From NCBI GenBank assembly GCA_033060915.1, contig CM065385.1:15343001-15407000 (forward strand): a DNA stretch of 64,000 nucleotides, read 5' to 3'. This DNA comes from Euryodendron excelsum. Taxonomy: Eukaryota; Streptophyta; Magnoliopsida; Ericales; Pentaphylacaceae. Shown here piece by piece: positions 23,263 to 35,177 of this stretch; within the stretch, counting starts at the first letter, position 1, and each line of letters starts with the position of its first letter. The position numbers and the translations under genes are program-made. The notes beneath the pieces are model-generated. The model did no database searches and was not told the DNA's origin. It saw only the letters and a list, made by a program, of their open reading frames with translations.

Positions 23263-24303
23263 TGTCACACCCCAAGTTTACCCAAGCCCTTTTGACTCTA
23301 GAAAAGCACGGTACCCTCTCTGTTAGAACTTATCTTCCTAAAAAGATGACTGTAACAGAGGTTTGAACTTGAAAACTTGATTTGGTGAAGGGCTTTTTGA
23401 AAAATGTTTGGAGTTACAACTTAACATAGTTAAAGATGTGCTACGTCACCTAAAAGCTAAGTGAAATATGAATAGTAAACTTAGGTGTTTTGTAAAGGTT
23501 TTGGAAATGCCTTTTTTAAGAAGGTTTCTAGAAAAGAGGTTTTTAGCAAACTTTTGAAATGTTTTAAAGCCCTTTTATAAAAGTATCCCGTCCTTCGATA
23601 AACGTGTCACGGCCAAGAGGCGAGTTCGGTCTCGTGACATAGTCGTTTTGTTAGCAATTCTTAATTTCGACTTGTTTACGAGTGTTTATGCCACTCTGAC
23701 AGTTGTGATGTTTGTGAGTGTTTCTGCCACTCTGACGGTATGCGTTCATTCCAAAGATTGCCTGATCTTAGAAAGCTGCTAGATTGACTTATCATTTGAG
23801 GGATCAACTTTCTCGAAAGACATACCGAATAACAGACGTTCAACATTGATGGGCTAGCAGGCACCAGAAGTGAACCGCTTTACCATCTTGGGGACTAGGG
23901 TTCTGTTCTGGTCGACAAGTTTGAAGGGACTTACCGTTCTGAGGAGTTTTCTCAGTAAACGTATCGGACTTGATGGACTTACCATCTGAGGAATCAGCTT
24001 TCTTAAAAGACATGCCTATTTGAATTTGATTGGCATAGACTGGAATTGGAATGGAAACTGGATTTATGATTGAAATAGGGACTTATAGCCTTTAGGAAGA
24101 CGTGCTAACTGGAGTTGGACCAAGCAATGCCTTAAGGGCAATTTAGTCATTTTGCCTCTATTGGGCTCGGTAGGCCCTCGAAGCAATTGATTGATTGGAT
24201 TTAGTCTGGAAAACTGGTTTGGACTTGAATGTGTCTGTGTTGGCTTGAATGTGAGTTTGGTCAGGCCAGAGATTTTCGAGCGGGCAAAAATGGAGTGCTT
24301 ACA
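23263..24303 (-). mobile_element. LTR F of the same gypsy family, internally deleted
   Basis: The minus strand starts TGTAAGCACTCCATTTTTG at 24303 and ends in GGGTGTGACA at 23263. Only 1041 bp remain of about 4.8 kb: near 23585 the U5-end sequence jumps into U3 sequence (GGCCAAGAGGCG at about 23612-23623 matches 44247-44258). No 5-bp duplication is seen (CCCAC left, GTAAG right), and neither a polypurine tract nor a primer site adjoins it, so it is a solo LTR with altered flanks or a rearranged remnant. Confidence 0.8.
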
Positions 24304-24943
24304 GTAAGTTTGCTGGATTTAAACGAGTAGGTGATGGAGTTAAATAACCCGGTAAGTGGTTACGTAAATGATCGACGCTACAAAGACGATGGGTGTGATC
24401 TTTAAAGAATAAGGACATACATATGGAATGCACAAATTAATCAAGTCAAGTCCTTTCGAGTCTCCAATCTCCATAGAAATATCAACTCTATTGCCCACAA
24501 GAAATTTAAAAGCAACCCAACCAATCCTCCAATCTCCGCATACAAGGCAAAATCACCAATAAACACTTAGCACGTAGCCTAACCACCTCTAATTTAGCAT
24601 CCTAATTACAATATGCCTAGACCCCTAAAAAGAAGAAAAACAAGTAAAAATCCTAAGATTCTCACAACACAAAACAAAAATGATGGAACGAAGATACCGC
24701 ATGGCCTTAGCCGACGATTCCTCTGTGGTTGTAGGTTGATGGTGAAACAGTTCGCTAAACTTCATGTTAACTGAGGTTCGTGTTCTAGCACGCCTCTTGC
24801 GGTCACTTGTGCAAAAGCAAGCTTCTTAGCAACGGCGCCAAAAATTGACTCGCACCAAATGTGTGCTTGAGATGATCCCAAGTGTAGGATGGTGGACTAG
24901 TATATACTCAAAGTATGAGATTGTTCGCACAAGGAGAAGTATG
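24304..24943 (-). mobile_element. Fragment of another gypsy element (LTR end and leader)
   Basis: On the minus strand an LTR-like 3' end (ACATTTGGTGCGAGTCA) is followed by TTTTTGGCGCCGTTGC, the primer site typical of Athila-like and some other plant gypsy elements. The sequence left of it would be the leader. No coding region is left. Cut off on the left near LTR F and on the right by element B. Confidence 0.5.
24829..24840 (-). other. Gypsy primer binding site TGGCGCCGTTGC
   Basis: Matches the tRNA-Asp-type primer site seen after many plant gypsy 5' LTRs (usually TGGCGCCGTTGCCGGGG; here it continues TAAGAAGC, so it is diverged). Confidence 0.55.
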
Positions 24944-25213
24944 TGTCGAGCCCCAATTTTTTGCACTTGAAAAAATACACACAAGTGGAAAAAACACTAT
25001 ACTCTCTCGTTAGAGCTCATCCTCCCAGAAGGATGAGTGCGACTAAGTTTGAATTAGAAATTGACTTGATTAAGAGCTTTTAGAAAAAGGTTTGGAGTTG
25101 CCACATAATCGAGGGGGCCGAACTCACACCATCAAAGATTGAATTTGAAGAAAGCCCCTGACACGGTGACCTTCAACAATTCTTTTTAGGTATGAATTAG
25201 GAAGGCTCTTGTT
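24944..25213 (-). repeat. Element B 3' LTR, terminal piece with internal deletion
   Basis: Starts TGTCGAGCCCCAATTTTTTG, matching the outer end of the LTR. At 25101-25104 the sequence jumps from the terminal zone (GGAGTTGCCAC) to the zone that in element A lies at about 27852 (CCACATAATCAAGG), so about 2.4 kb is missing. The junction shares CCAC. The TSD of element A, TTGTT, is at 25209-25213. Confidence 0.85.
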
Positions 25214-25999
25214 TGTGGCACCCAGATTTTTCGCACTCGAGGAATATACACACAAGCGGGAAAAATACTGTACTCTCTCGTTAGAACTCACCCTCCCAGA
25301 AGAATGAGTGCAACTAGGTTTGAATTGAAAATATATTTGAATAAAGGGCTTTTAGAAAAGATTTGGAGTTGCCACCTAACTTGATTAATGTGAGTTAGGT
25401 CACCTAAAAACTAAGAATAATCCGAAAACTACACTTAGGGTTTTGGAAAAGGTTTTAGAAAATACCACCTCAAGAGAGGGTTTTAGGAAAACAGGTTGTT
25501 TGGCAACCTTTGGAAAACATTTAGCCCTTTTTTTTTTTTAAAATAACTCCTTTGGTCTTTCAAAAACAGTTATCTAGGTTCGCACTAAGCCATCACCCTA
25601 ACCCGCCCTTTCGGTATCTACATGTCAATCTACCCTAGATTCACCTATGAGAGTCTTTAACTAACAAATGTTCAATCCTATCCTCTTTAGAAAACAATGT
25701 TTAGAAAAACATGATGCATGATATGCAAGTGCAAGAAAAGAGAGTTGATTCGGAAATAGATTTGAAAAGAAGAATTTAATTTTGATTTTAGAAGAAAGAT
25801 TTGAAATTGGAAAGTTTGAAAAATTAGAGATTTGGAAATAGAAATTTGAAATTGGAAGTTTGAAAATAGACTTGAGATTTGAAAAGATTGTGGAATTTGA
25901 GATTTGGAAAGTATGGAGGCTGCACCCATGAGGGTTGCCTACGTATCCTTTTGGAAGAATTAGGTCAGTCGTAGTTCGGACAATAGTCTGATTGAAAAT

Positions 26000-27500
26000 A
26001 GGATGATGGATTGGAAGAAAGAGATTTTGATTGGAAAAAAAATTTGATTTGAACTTAGAAATTGAAATTTGGAATTAAGAAGATTGGACTTTGATTGGAA
26101 GATTTGAAAAGACTTGACTTTGGAAAACTTGGTTTTAGGAAAGCTAGACTTAAGGACATCGAAAAGAAGGATTGGACATGACTTGGAAAGATTTTAGAGA
26201 AGATTTGACTCGAACGTTGGACTCAGAAGATTAGGGAAGCTTGGATTTAGGAAATGCTCGAATTAGGAAAGTTCCGTTTTAGGAAAGTGTCATTTTAGGG
26301 AAGTTTCAAATTAGGAAAATTTGGAATTAGGAAAGTTTTCAAATTAGGAAAGTTTCAAAATTTGGAAAGTTTTATTTTAAGAAAGGTTTTGAAATAGGAA
26401 AGTGTTGAATTTAGAAATGTTTTGAATTAGGAAAAGTTTATTTTCAGCTTAAGAAAGTTTTGAATTTAGAAAGATTTGAAGTTTAGGAAAGTTTAGAATT
26501 TCAAAAGTTTTGGTTTTATAAAGTTTTAACTTAAGAAAGTTTTGAATTTGGAAAACTTCGAATTTGGAGAGTTTTGAAATTTAGAAAGTTTAGGATTTAG
26601 AAAGTTTTAGAGTTTGAGTTTTAAAAAATCTTGAGATTAGGAAAGGTTTGAGTTTAGGAAAGATTTGAAAACTTAGATTTGAAAAGTTAAGATTTGGAAA
26701 GAGATAGAATTAGGAAAGGGTTGAATTGGGAAAGATGTGGAAGTTGAGTTTTAAAATTTAGGAAAGATTTTTATGTTCAAGTTTTGGAAACTTAAGATTT
26801 AAGAAAGTCGAAGATTAGGAAGGATTTGAACTAGGAAAGATTTCGATTAGGAAGGGATTGGATTTTGTTTCTAAAAGAGAAAGTTTGATTTTGTTTCCAA
26901 AAACGGAGGATTGGATCCAGTTTCCTAAACGGGAAGATTGGATTTGGTTTCCTAAAGGGAAGATTGGATTTGACAAGGATTTGGAAAGGGAGGTTGTAGA
27001 AACCCTAGATTTGGGAAGACTACAGTTTCGACGTAGAAGATAGGTTTTGGAAATATGTATAGTTTTGATGTAGAAAATAAGAGGTTTTGGAAACCTAGGT
27101 TTTAAGGCAAGTTTGAAACTATGTTTTTGGAAGAAAATTAGAGTTTCCTAATTGTTAACTCTAAGGCTTGACTTGGACATTAAGAAAAGGGATTTTTGGA
27201 AAGTGCATTTTTGAAAACGAAGATTTTTAGAAGGAAAATCCTGGAGGGGAGTTTCTAAAAGAACGATTTTGGGAAGAGAGTTTTTAGAAAGATTTTTGGT
27301 AAAAGATTGTTGGAGAAAGTTTTTGGAAAGATTTTTAGGGAGCGTTTTTAGAAATTGGATTTTGGGGAGAGTATTTTGGAGAGGAGTTGAAAAAGGGAGT
27401 TTTGAAAAATAGATTTTCAGAGGGAGTTTTTGAAAATAACTTTGGAAAGGAGAGTTTTAGGAAAGTATGTTGAAAAAGAGATTTTTAGGAAGAGAGACTT
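26000..27500. repeat. Low-complexity U5 of element A 3' LTR
   Basis: Degenerate GAAAGTTTTGAATTTAGGAAAG-like words on the + strand, the mirror of the low-complexity block in the + oriented copies. Confidence 0.75.
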
Positions 27501-28427
27501 TTGAAAAGAGAGTTTTTAGAAGGTATAAAAAGGTCTCCCTTTCCTAAAGTGATTCTAACCATAAGAAGGCTAGAACCACTTTAGGAAAGTGGTTTTGAAA
27601 ATAAAAAAAGTTTGAAAATATGGACTATGAAAGTCACTTTAAATGTAATACTTTCCTAAAGCAACCCTAGCCATGGAAAGGCTAGAATCACCCTAGGATT
27701 GTGATTTTGAAAACAAGTTTTGAAAAGGAGATTTTGATGTAATTTTGAAAACAAGTTTAATGCAAGTTTTGAAAACGAGTTTGAAAATGATTTTTGGAAG
27801 ATGCAAGATCATGATATGCACAATGCAAATTTGGGGTCGTGAACATACAAGGTTAAGGCTTCACCACATAATCAAGGGGGTTGAACCCACGTGGTCTCCG
27901 GTCAGACTAAAAGAAAGCCCCCGACATGGTGACCTTCCAATAGTCTAATCCTACACATAGACCGGGAGTCCCCTTATTTCAAACATGCAAAGAAAAGGGG
28001 GGGGGGGGGACAAAGATGGGGGATTAAAGTAGAGAAAACCCAAGTGGGTTAGGAGAGAGAAGAGAGAGGGGAAAAGTGCAAAAATTTAAATAGAAAGCCT
28101 ACCTTGTGTCTTCTTTATTTTTCTTAACTTTGCACGCTTTGCTTTCTTGCTTTCTCTTCATTCATCGCCTAAGTCTTTGAGAGCTTTGTCTTGATCTTCA
28201 AATCTTCACAGTTGCAGAACTCCAAGTCTTCAATGGAGGGTTGGAGGCTAGTGTATAAGTGTATAGGGGTGTGTATGAGTGTATATGAGGCTAGGGTTTG
28301 TGTATGGTAGCTAGGGTTTGGAAAACTTAGAGAAGCTAGGGTTTTGGGAGTGTACAAGCTCTGTATATCGAAAATTAGGGTTTTTAGATTGAGTTTGCGG
28401 ACCTCTTTTATGCTGGAAGAGGCTCTG

Positions 28428-28435
28428 TATTTATA
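28428..28435 (-). promoter_or_regulatory. Element A 3' LTR TATA box
   Basis: Minus strand TATAAATA followed by CAGAGCCTCTTCC, same context as in the other LTRs. Confidence 0.7.
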
Positions 28436-30057
28436 GAAATGAGACAGACCAGGCGCTTGTTGCTGTGGCGCCAGGCCAATTTTTCTCTTGGCCCCACTAG
28501 GAGTGGCGCCAGCCAGTTAGGAAAGTTTTTAGGTCGTCAAGTAACGTATCTTTGGAAGATTTAGGCGCCTGTACTAGTGATTACCATATAATTTTTAGCT
28601 TGGCTTCACTAGGAGTAACTCCGGAAAGTGTGGGAACGATTTGAAGAGGCCGAGAATGACCCGGATAGCCAGAAAAGGGTAGGAACACTTAAAATAGTGT
28701 CCTAGAGATATTTGACTTGAAAAATGAGGATAAGATGCGTCGAAAGGATTGACCGAGCTATTAGGGGTAAAACGGTCAATCGAGTTAGAAAATTGGCGGG
28801 ACGGACTTGGAATGTCCCAGAAAAAGACTCGAGATTTGGGGACATTATTTAGAATGTTTCCAAAGGTTACCGGTTTGATACCCAGAGCTAGTGTGGTCGA
28901 AAAAGGCGACCGGCCCACCAGGGGCAAAACGGTCATTTCGCACTGGGTTTGTCGGAATTGACTCGGAATGATCTAAAAAGATAGAGGAAGGTTGAGAATA
29001 CTATAAGAAACAATCTCAAGAGGTTATCGGTTTGATACCCAAAGCCGGTGTGGTTCTCGAGGCGTTCAGATGCCTAGGGGCGAAATGGTCATCTTGACCA
29101 GAAAGTCTCGAAACTGGCCCGAAACTGACTAGAAGGTACCTAATCGTGCCGGATGGCTTTTAAGACAATCTTAGAAGATTGGACTTACTGTTCTGAAGAC
29201 TCAGGTGTGTTCTCGAGAAACGTGCCAAAATGGCCCCAGGGGCAGTTTGGTTATTTTTCACCAAAGTGGGCTAGCAGGCACTGGTGTTGACCTGGGTTTT
29301 GAGCGTTTCTGCCACTCTGATGGTGGTCGCGTGATACAGAGGTTTGTTGGCAATTCCCTATATCGATTTGTTTGCGAGTATTTCTACTACTCAGACGGTT
29401 ACGATGTTTGAGAGTATTTCCGCTACGTTGACAGTTTGCGATCATTCCTGAGACTGCCTGATCTTAGGAAGCTTCTAAAGGGACTTAGCACCTGAGAATT
29501 AACTTTCACGAAAGGCGTGCCTAAACGGACATTTCTGCATTGGTGGGCTAGTAGGCGCCAAAGGTAGACCGTTTTACCATCTAGGGGACTTAGGGTCTCG
29601 TCCCGTTCGAAAGGTTTAAAAGGACTTACCATTTCAAAGAGATTTTCTTTGAAAAACGTGTCAGACCGTCTCGAGGAATCAACTGTCTTGGGAGAGGGAT
29701 TGGAAATGAAATTGGACTTGGAAAGGGGACTTACCGTCTTCGTAAAGACGTGCCTAATTTGGAATAGATTTACCATATTGAGGAATCAACTGTCATGAGA
29801 GAGGGATTGGAATTGGAAGTGGAAAGGGGACTTATCGTCTTTGGAAAGACGCGCCTGTTTTGGAATTAGAAAGGACAATGCTTCTAAGGGCATTTTGGTC
29901 ATTATGCCTCTGTTTGGGCTTGGTAGGGCCCGCGAAGTGATAAATTGATAGGATTAGACTTAGAAAGTTAATTTGGATTGAAATATGCTCACAATGACTT
30001 GAACATAAGTCTGGACGGAGTGGAGACCGCCGAGCGGTCAAAAATGGGGTGCTTATA

Positions 30058-30081
30058 GCTGCCCCTATTTTTCTGTCTTTG
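30058..30081 (-). other. Element A polypurine tract
   Basis: The minus strand reads GACAGAAAAATAGGGGCAGC directly up to the 3' LTR start, the expected plus-strand primer. Element B has the closely similar AAAAAGAGGGGCAAC at the same place. Confidence 0.8.
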
Positions 30082-31395
30082 CTTGTCAAAGACAGAAAAC
30101 GATAAAGTAGGAGCCTCATGTTGACCATGAGGCGGTCGGAGGGACGAATTTGGAAAACGGGGGTTTGGAAATGGGTATTGGTCCCCAAAAGCCTTCGAAA
30201 ACGAGTTTTGGCGGGAAAAAGGGCAAAGCTGCCCAGAATTGGAAACTGGCGCCATTAGGAGTGGCCCCTTTGGCAGAAAATGCTTGGTGCTTCTGTTAGT
30301 GGCGCCAGGCTTGGGAACAAAACCAGAAAATTTTCTGGTTCGAACAGTTGCGGTGTTTTGAAGAGTTTGTGAAAGGTTGAGAGTGTTTGTAGGGAAACCG
30401 ACTTGAACCTTGAAGGGGCACTTCTTGGAGACCACGGGTGATTGTCGGAAGGGGACCACGTCATCGGAAAAGTCACTAGAAGAGAAGATTTCGCCGAAGA
30501 ACTTCCAAAGAGTGAGTTTTCACATTTTTTTTTATTTTGATGTGTAGAATTTTATTTGAATCATGTGAATAGTGGAAATTGATGTTTTGATATGTTTTGA
30601 ATATTATGGTGATATTATTTTTGCATTTTAGTACTTGTTTGATTGAATTTGAGTGATTATATGTGAGTATGTGAAGGGAGTTTTTTGCAGAAATAGGGGA
30701 TTTGTTCCTACAGGCTTGGGCATTGGGTTTTCTGGCTAGATTTTTATGCCATGTGCCTTAGAAAAATGTTTTTATCAATCGTATGAAGTTTCATGATTTT
30801 TTGAAAACTCGGTGAATTTTTTATTTTTTAAAAAATAGGAAATACTTAGAAAATTTAGGAAAATGAGAAAACTCAATAAATTGATGAAATTTCGTAGAGT
30901 TTAAAATTTGAAAAATGTAGGAATATTTTTGAAAAACATTTGAAATGATTTTGAAGAATTTTAAGGAATTTTTGAAAACCTTTGATTTTTTGGAAAAATA
31001 AAACATGTGTTTTAAAAATTTTAAAAAATTGAAGAGTATGCGCGAGTGCTGAGGTTATGTGATTGTAACGTTGTGGAGTACACGTTTTGTGTTTTGTGTT
31101 GATGTCATGGGTATTGTAGGGGCCATTTTCAAACAAAATTCTGTCGAAATTTCTAAAGATTAGGGAAAGAGTCAGAAAAGGTTTAGAAATAAAATCTTTT
31201 TGAAAGAAAAAGACAAAAAACCCTTGAGATTTGACTCGAAAGGAGGAAAATCAAAAGGTTAGGAAATTTATTTTGACTTATCATTTGAAATCTTTTTTTT
31301 GTTTTGTTTGTGTTAGTTGTTTACTTCATTTTACTTTATTATGTCAACTACCTGCTCGATATATTAACACCTCTTACCTTGGCTTACCTTTCAGG

Positions 31396-33244
31396 ATGGC
31401 AGATGCGAGTGATGATGGCTCTGAGAGGAGACGCTTCTCGGGGAAGGCGGCTCGGACAGATTCCACTAGCGGCTCTAGTCGGTCTAGGGGCAGCTGATGG
31501 TCTACTGGGTAGGCAGCATCTAGTCAGAGTGGTTGGGGGAGTAGGCCACCTGTCGACCCCTTTCCTCCAGTTGAGCAGGCTTTTGTAGAGGAGATTGGTG
31601 CTGAAGAGGAGGTACCGGGCCTTGGGGATCAGGTGACCGATTATGGGAGCTTCCTCCAGGCATAGGCAGACGAATGCTGACTTGGGAGATCTGCACGTAT
31701 CGGATGTTCCACCACTCGGGGATTTGGCCTATCATCTCAGTGTATACGCCAGACAGCATCTGCCCCTTCCGCGGGTACATACAGCTTTCAGAGGGGCCGT
31801 TCATCAGGTCTTTGTGACTATGCAGCGGGCTGCTCCGTCATATCACGCCTTTTTGGCGAAGATTGGATTCGGCGCCTTCATGAGATTACAGGCTAACCGC
31901 CTGAACCGGCATTTGGTACTGACACTTGTTGAGTGGTGGTTCGGGGAGATCGGTACCTTCCATTTTGTTGGTTTTGAGTTAGGCCCCACTCCCTTGGACT
32001 GGGCGATCATCACAGGGCTTTCCTTTGTCGGCCGGCCGATCACCCTGCATTCAGTCAGTAGGGATGAGGCCTGTTTGTTGTTGGACTTGCCTTCTCCTGA
32101 GCGTTCTGCCTTCCCAGTCTCTTGGATTAGTCAGGATGACCGCACCTTTGCTGCTGAGCCATCGCCTGCCAGGCGGGATATTATGAGACGGCGACTTGTT
32201 TTGTACATCATCTTTAGCTGCTTTTGTAACAACAACAAGTCGCTCATGCCATGTCAGTTGGTGAGTATAGTAGTCGATCTTGGAGTTTTATCTGAGCTGG
32301 ACTGGGGGTCCTTCTCCTTTGGTTGCTTCCTTCGGTTGATGCGGGTCTAGACTTCTTCCCGTTGGGGCAGCATGACTAGTTTGTGGCCTTTCCTCGTCTG
32401 GTGGAGCTACGAGTACCTTCTTATTTGTTGCCCTGCAGTCGTTGAGGATGACCTCTATCCTCGTGCTTTGAGGTGGGCTCGTGATCGGGTTGCCCGGTAA
32501 TCGGAGATTACTGATTTTGTGACGCTCCGGGCTAACCTAGAGCTGATTGACGTGAGGGATGTGACTTGGCAGCCCTTCATTAGATCAGTTCATTATGAGA
32601 CAGTTTGGTATTTGGTCCCGTTGTCTCTGTCGAGAGCTGCTTTTCTCAATGATGACACTTGGGAGTCCTATCTTGGAGAGCGACACTGGCGGTAGTTTCA
32701 TGAGGACTTCCGGTCAGCAGGAGCTCCGCCAGAGTATATGTTTGGAACCTTGGTTGCAGAAGTGCCTATCCCCTATTAGGAGTGTTAGCCGGGTGCCAAG
32801 TTCTTACTTCGCCCAGATACAGATTACGCTGCACACTTTGGAGCTCATTCGGTCAGTGCCTTCACCCGGTTTGAGGTAGTAGTCGGCGGGTACGCTGTTG
32901 GCCAGGAGGTGGTTGACTTATAGCGCCGAGCCGAAGGATATGTGCCCCAGGCTGAGTTTACTACTGTGAGAGACCAGAGAGATCAATACCAGATAGAGCG
33001 GGATTAGTACCAGGCTGAGGTAGCTTCCCTGACGGCTCGGTTATCTCAGCTGGGTGGTGGGGGGGGGGTATGTTGTTCTTTCTCTGCTTCTTCTGTTCAT
33101 TCTGCTGTTGTTTAGTTTTGCTTTCATACGAATAATTTCGGTTCTATCTTCCTTGCAAGATGGCGGTACTTCGAGTAGTTATCCGCCTCTTCCGTTGCTG
33201 GGTTTCGGGGATTTCGATCCAGATGACATCGACTTTGACCTGTG
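31396..33244 (+). pseudogene. Element A antisense ORF: plant mobile domain (PMD) protein
   Basis: The ATG at 31396 follows TACCTTTCAG, a plausible splice acceptor, and opens MADASDDGSERRRFSG with a Ser/Arg-rich head. After a stop and frame shift the long frame 31643-32350 carries FGAFMRLQANRLNRHLVLTL, VEWWFGEIGTFHFVGFELGP and TPLDWAIITGLSFVGRPI, the hallmark of the PMD (PF10536, MAIL1/MAIN and retroelement relatives). Downstream in shifted frames come LIDVRDVTWQPF and an acidic-coil tail RDQYQIERD-YQAEVASLTARL, ending FDPDDIDFDL. It runs opposite to gag and lies between the 3' LTR and gag, the place of antisense extra ORFs known in Tat elements. At least three frame breaks make it non-functional. 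Its role in the retroelement is unknown. Confidence 0.85.
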
Positions 33245-33249
33245 ACAGG

Positions 33250-35170
33250 TGCCCCTTGTGGAGGCTCTAATCTTCTTTTGCCCCTATTCTGGAGATGTAT
33301 TTATGTTAGACAATTTTATTTTGATATTTTGTACAAAAATGGATATTTATGGTATTCAGATGCATGGATAGACAAAGACATTTATGATCTTTTCAGCTAA
33401 GTATATGATTAGATGCATGTGATGGATGATGATGTTATGTATCTATTATATGAGTTGATGTTGATGACTTCTATTTTTACCGGGAGTTATATCCTATGTG
33501 TGCAAAGCCCATGCTGAATTTTTTTTAAACATATGCACACGTTAGAAATATGTTAATAGAATGACATAGGGTGCTGTTAAACTTGTAGTGTTTGGAATGA
33601 TAACTTTTTCCTTTTCGGGGGTCTAGCCTCTCCTCTGGTTCAACCTTACCTTGATTGGATGATAGCACTTCGAACCTTTCTTAACCTTTTGACCGCCTCT
33701 GAGTCCCTATTTCAGGGTTAGTGTATATTGTTATTGGGTTTAAACTCTCGACTCTCGGGGTTTTAGCAACAGCTTACCTAACCTTCAGCAGAGCAATAAG
33801 CGGCCAGTCTTATCAATCCGAGGAGACTTTGTTCAGGACCGTAATGTGGGCTAGGTTATGGGGTTTTCGAAACAACAGGACGTAAAGGCTCAAATTCGAT
33901 GTTGTTTTTAGTAGGGATTAGACCCATACCATCCTTGACTTTTTCAGTAGGGCTAGCATCCCTCCTTAGCTTAGGTAACGTATCCAGCTCATGTAGATCA
34001 AGCAATCCATTTTCAATCAGAGTGGACTTTAATAAGGTTGTAATGTAGGCCATGGATTTGGGGTTTTGCAAGAAAGGGTAAAGGCTCAAACCTATTACTT
34101 CTACGGGGTTTCTTTGTAACTTAGGATCACCTTTAAATTCCCTTATTCTCAGGATGAAAATGAGTCTTCACCCTTTCCATATGCTTTTTCAGATGAACAT
34201 GATTATATTTTTTTTCGATCTTCTTATTATGCCTTTGAAGATGACTTAATCATGGTTTTCTTCAAGCCTTTCCTTAAAGGATTTTTTATTTTTTATTTTT
34301 TGGCCTCTTGCCCCTTGGCAATTCTTTTCCTGCACTTTGTCCTTTCTTTTCTTTTATGAAACGAATAATTCTTTGACCCTTTTTCCTTAGACCTTTTCCT
34401 TGGCAGTTCATTCTACCCAGTGTAGGCAGTGATCCTTAGGTTGGGGTTTTGTTAAGAAAAGGTAGGTGGCTTAACGGGTTTGGCAAGGGGTTGCTCTTGA
34501 CTGTATGGGAAATGAAATGAGGGCCTCTCTTCACTTTGAATTAGATTGCTTGATCTATAAAGATTTCATTGCTGCCTTAGCACAGCAGGGGTGGATACCA
34601 TTCCTAGAGTTCTCAAATATTGTCTGCCCCAGCGTGGGGAGGACAGTCTTGGATCGAGATTGACAAAGAAAACTTCGTTTGTTGCGAGGCTCTAGGGGTT
34701 AAGCAAAGGGAATATGAGCACATTTATTTATTTATTTAGTGATTTATTCCTTTTATTTATATATGGGGAAGTGAAAGATGGCTCTTCTTCACTTTGATAA
34801 ACTAGCCACACATCACTTAGCTTTAGAGTCTTGCAAGTGCTGCCTTTGGGTAGTATCCTCACTCATCCTTATCCTCTTTCTCTCTGGAAAGCTGATCATT
34901 TGGTGAGTGGTTAACTCATGCTATCATTCCTTCAAGTTTGGATCATTCCATAAGATACACCATGCCCCTTGCGGAGGAAGTAGTTACTATTCACGAGAGA
35001 CATATAAGATAGCAGTAGTGAACAAAAAACTATCATTTGATTATTATTATCATTTTTATGGAAAACATAGAGTTCTTAAGCAAAAACGAAATGTAAACAT
35101 CAATTTAAAGACAGAAAGTAAAAGGGATAGAAAGAAAGTGGGTGAAAACACCCCTCTCTTGTACGCTTTT
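33250..35170. other. Element A spacer between PMD ORF and gag; site of the missing pol
   Basis: No conserved protein domain. A degenerate word with GGGGTTTT followed by AAAGGCTCAAA recurs at 33849-33894, 34050-34094 and, more weakly, 34437-34483. 34430-34620 resembles 62340-62530 of element B, which there lies just left of the integrase gene; here the next thing to the right is gag. So pol is absent between about 34620 and 35180. Confidence 0.7.
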
Positions 35171-35177
35171 GAAGGGA

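Larger units (their letters stand above)
25214..30057 (-). repeat. Element A 3' LTR
   Basis: 4844 bp, from TGTGGCACCCAG at 25214 to GCTTATA at 30057 (consensus GCTTACA). By eye the first 280 bp differ from the 5' LTR at about 10 positions, plus small indels. It lacks about 28 bp present in the 5' LTR near 38316-38343. Confidence 0.92.

Noticed and set aside
27998..28010. G-run (12-13 G) as a regulatory G-quadruplex
   Set aside because: A single homopolymer run within LTR A 3' that is absent from the 5' LTR (40783); more likely slippage or a sequencing artefact.
28595..30476. Several 100-150-codon ORFs in the U3 part of element A 3' LTR and the adjacent internal region
   Set aside because: Equivalent positions in the other LTRs are closed or shifted; no domain; U3 is regulatory sequence in this family.
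31643..32350. Possible host MAIL1/MAIN-like plant mobile domain gene
   Set aside because: It lies between the polypurine tract and gag of an element with matching TSD, and a second copy occupies the same place in element B, so it belongs to the retrotransposon.
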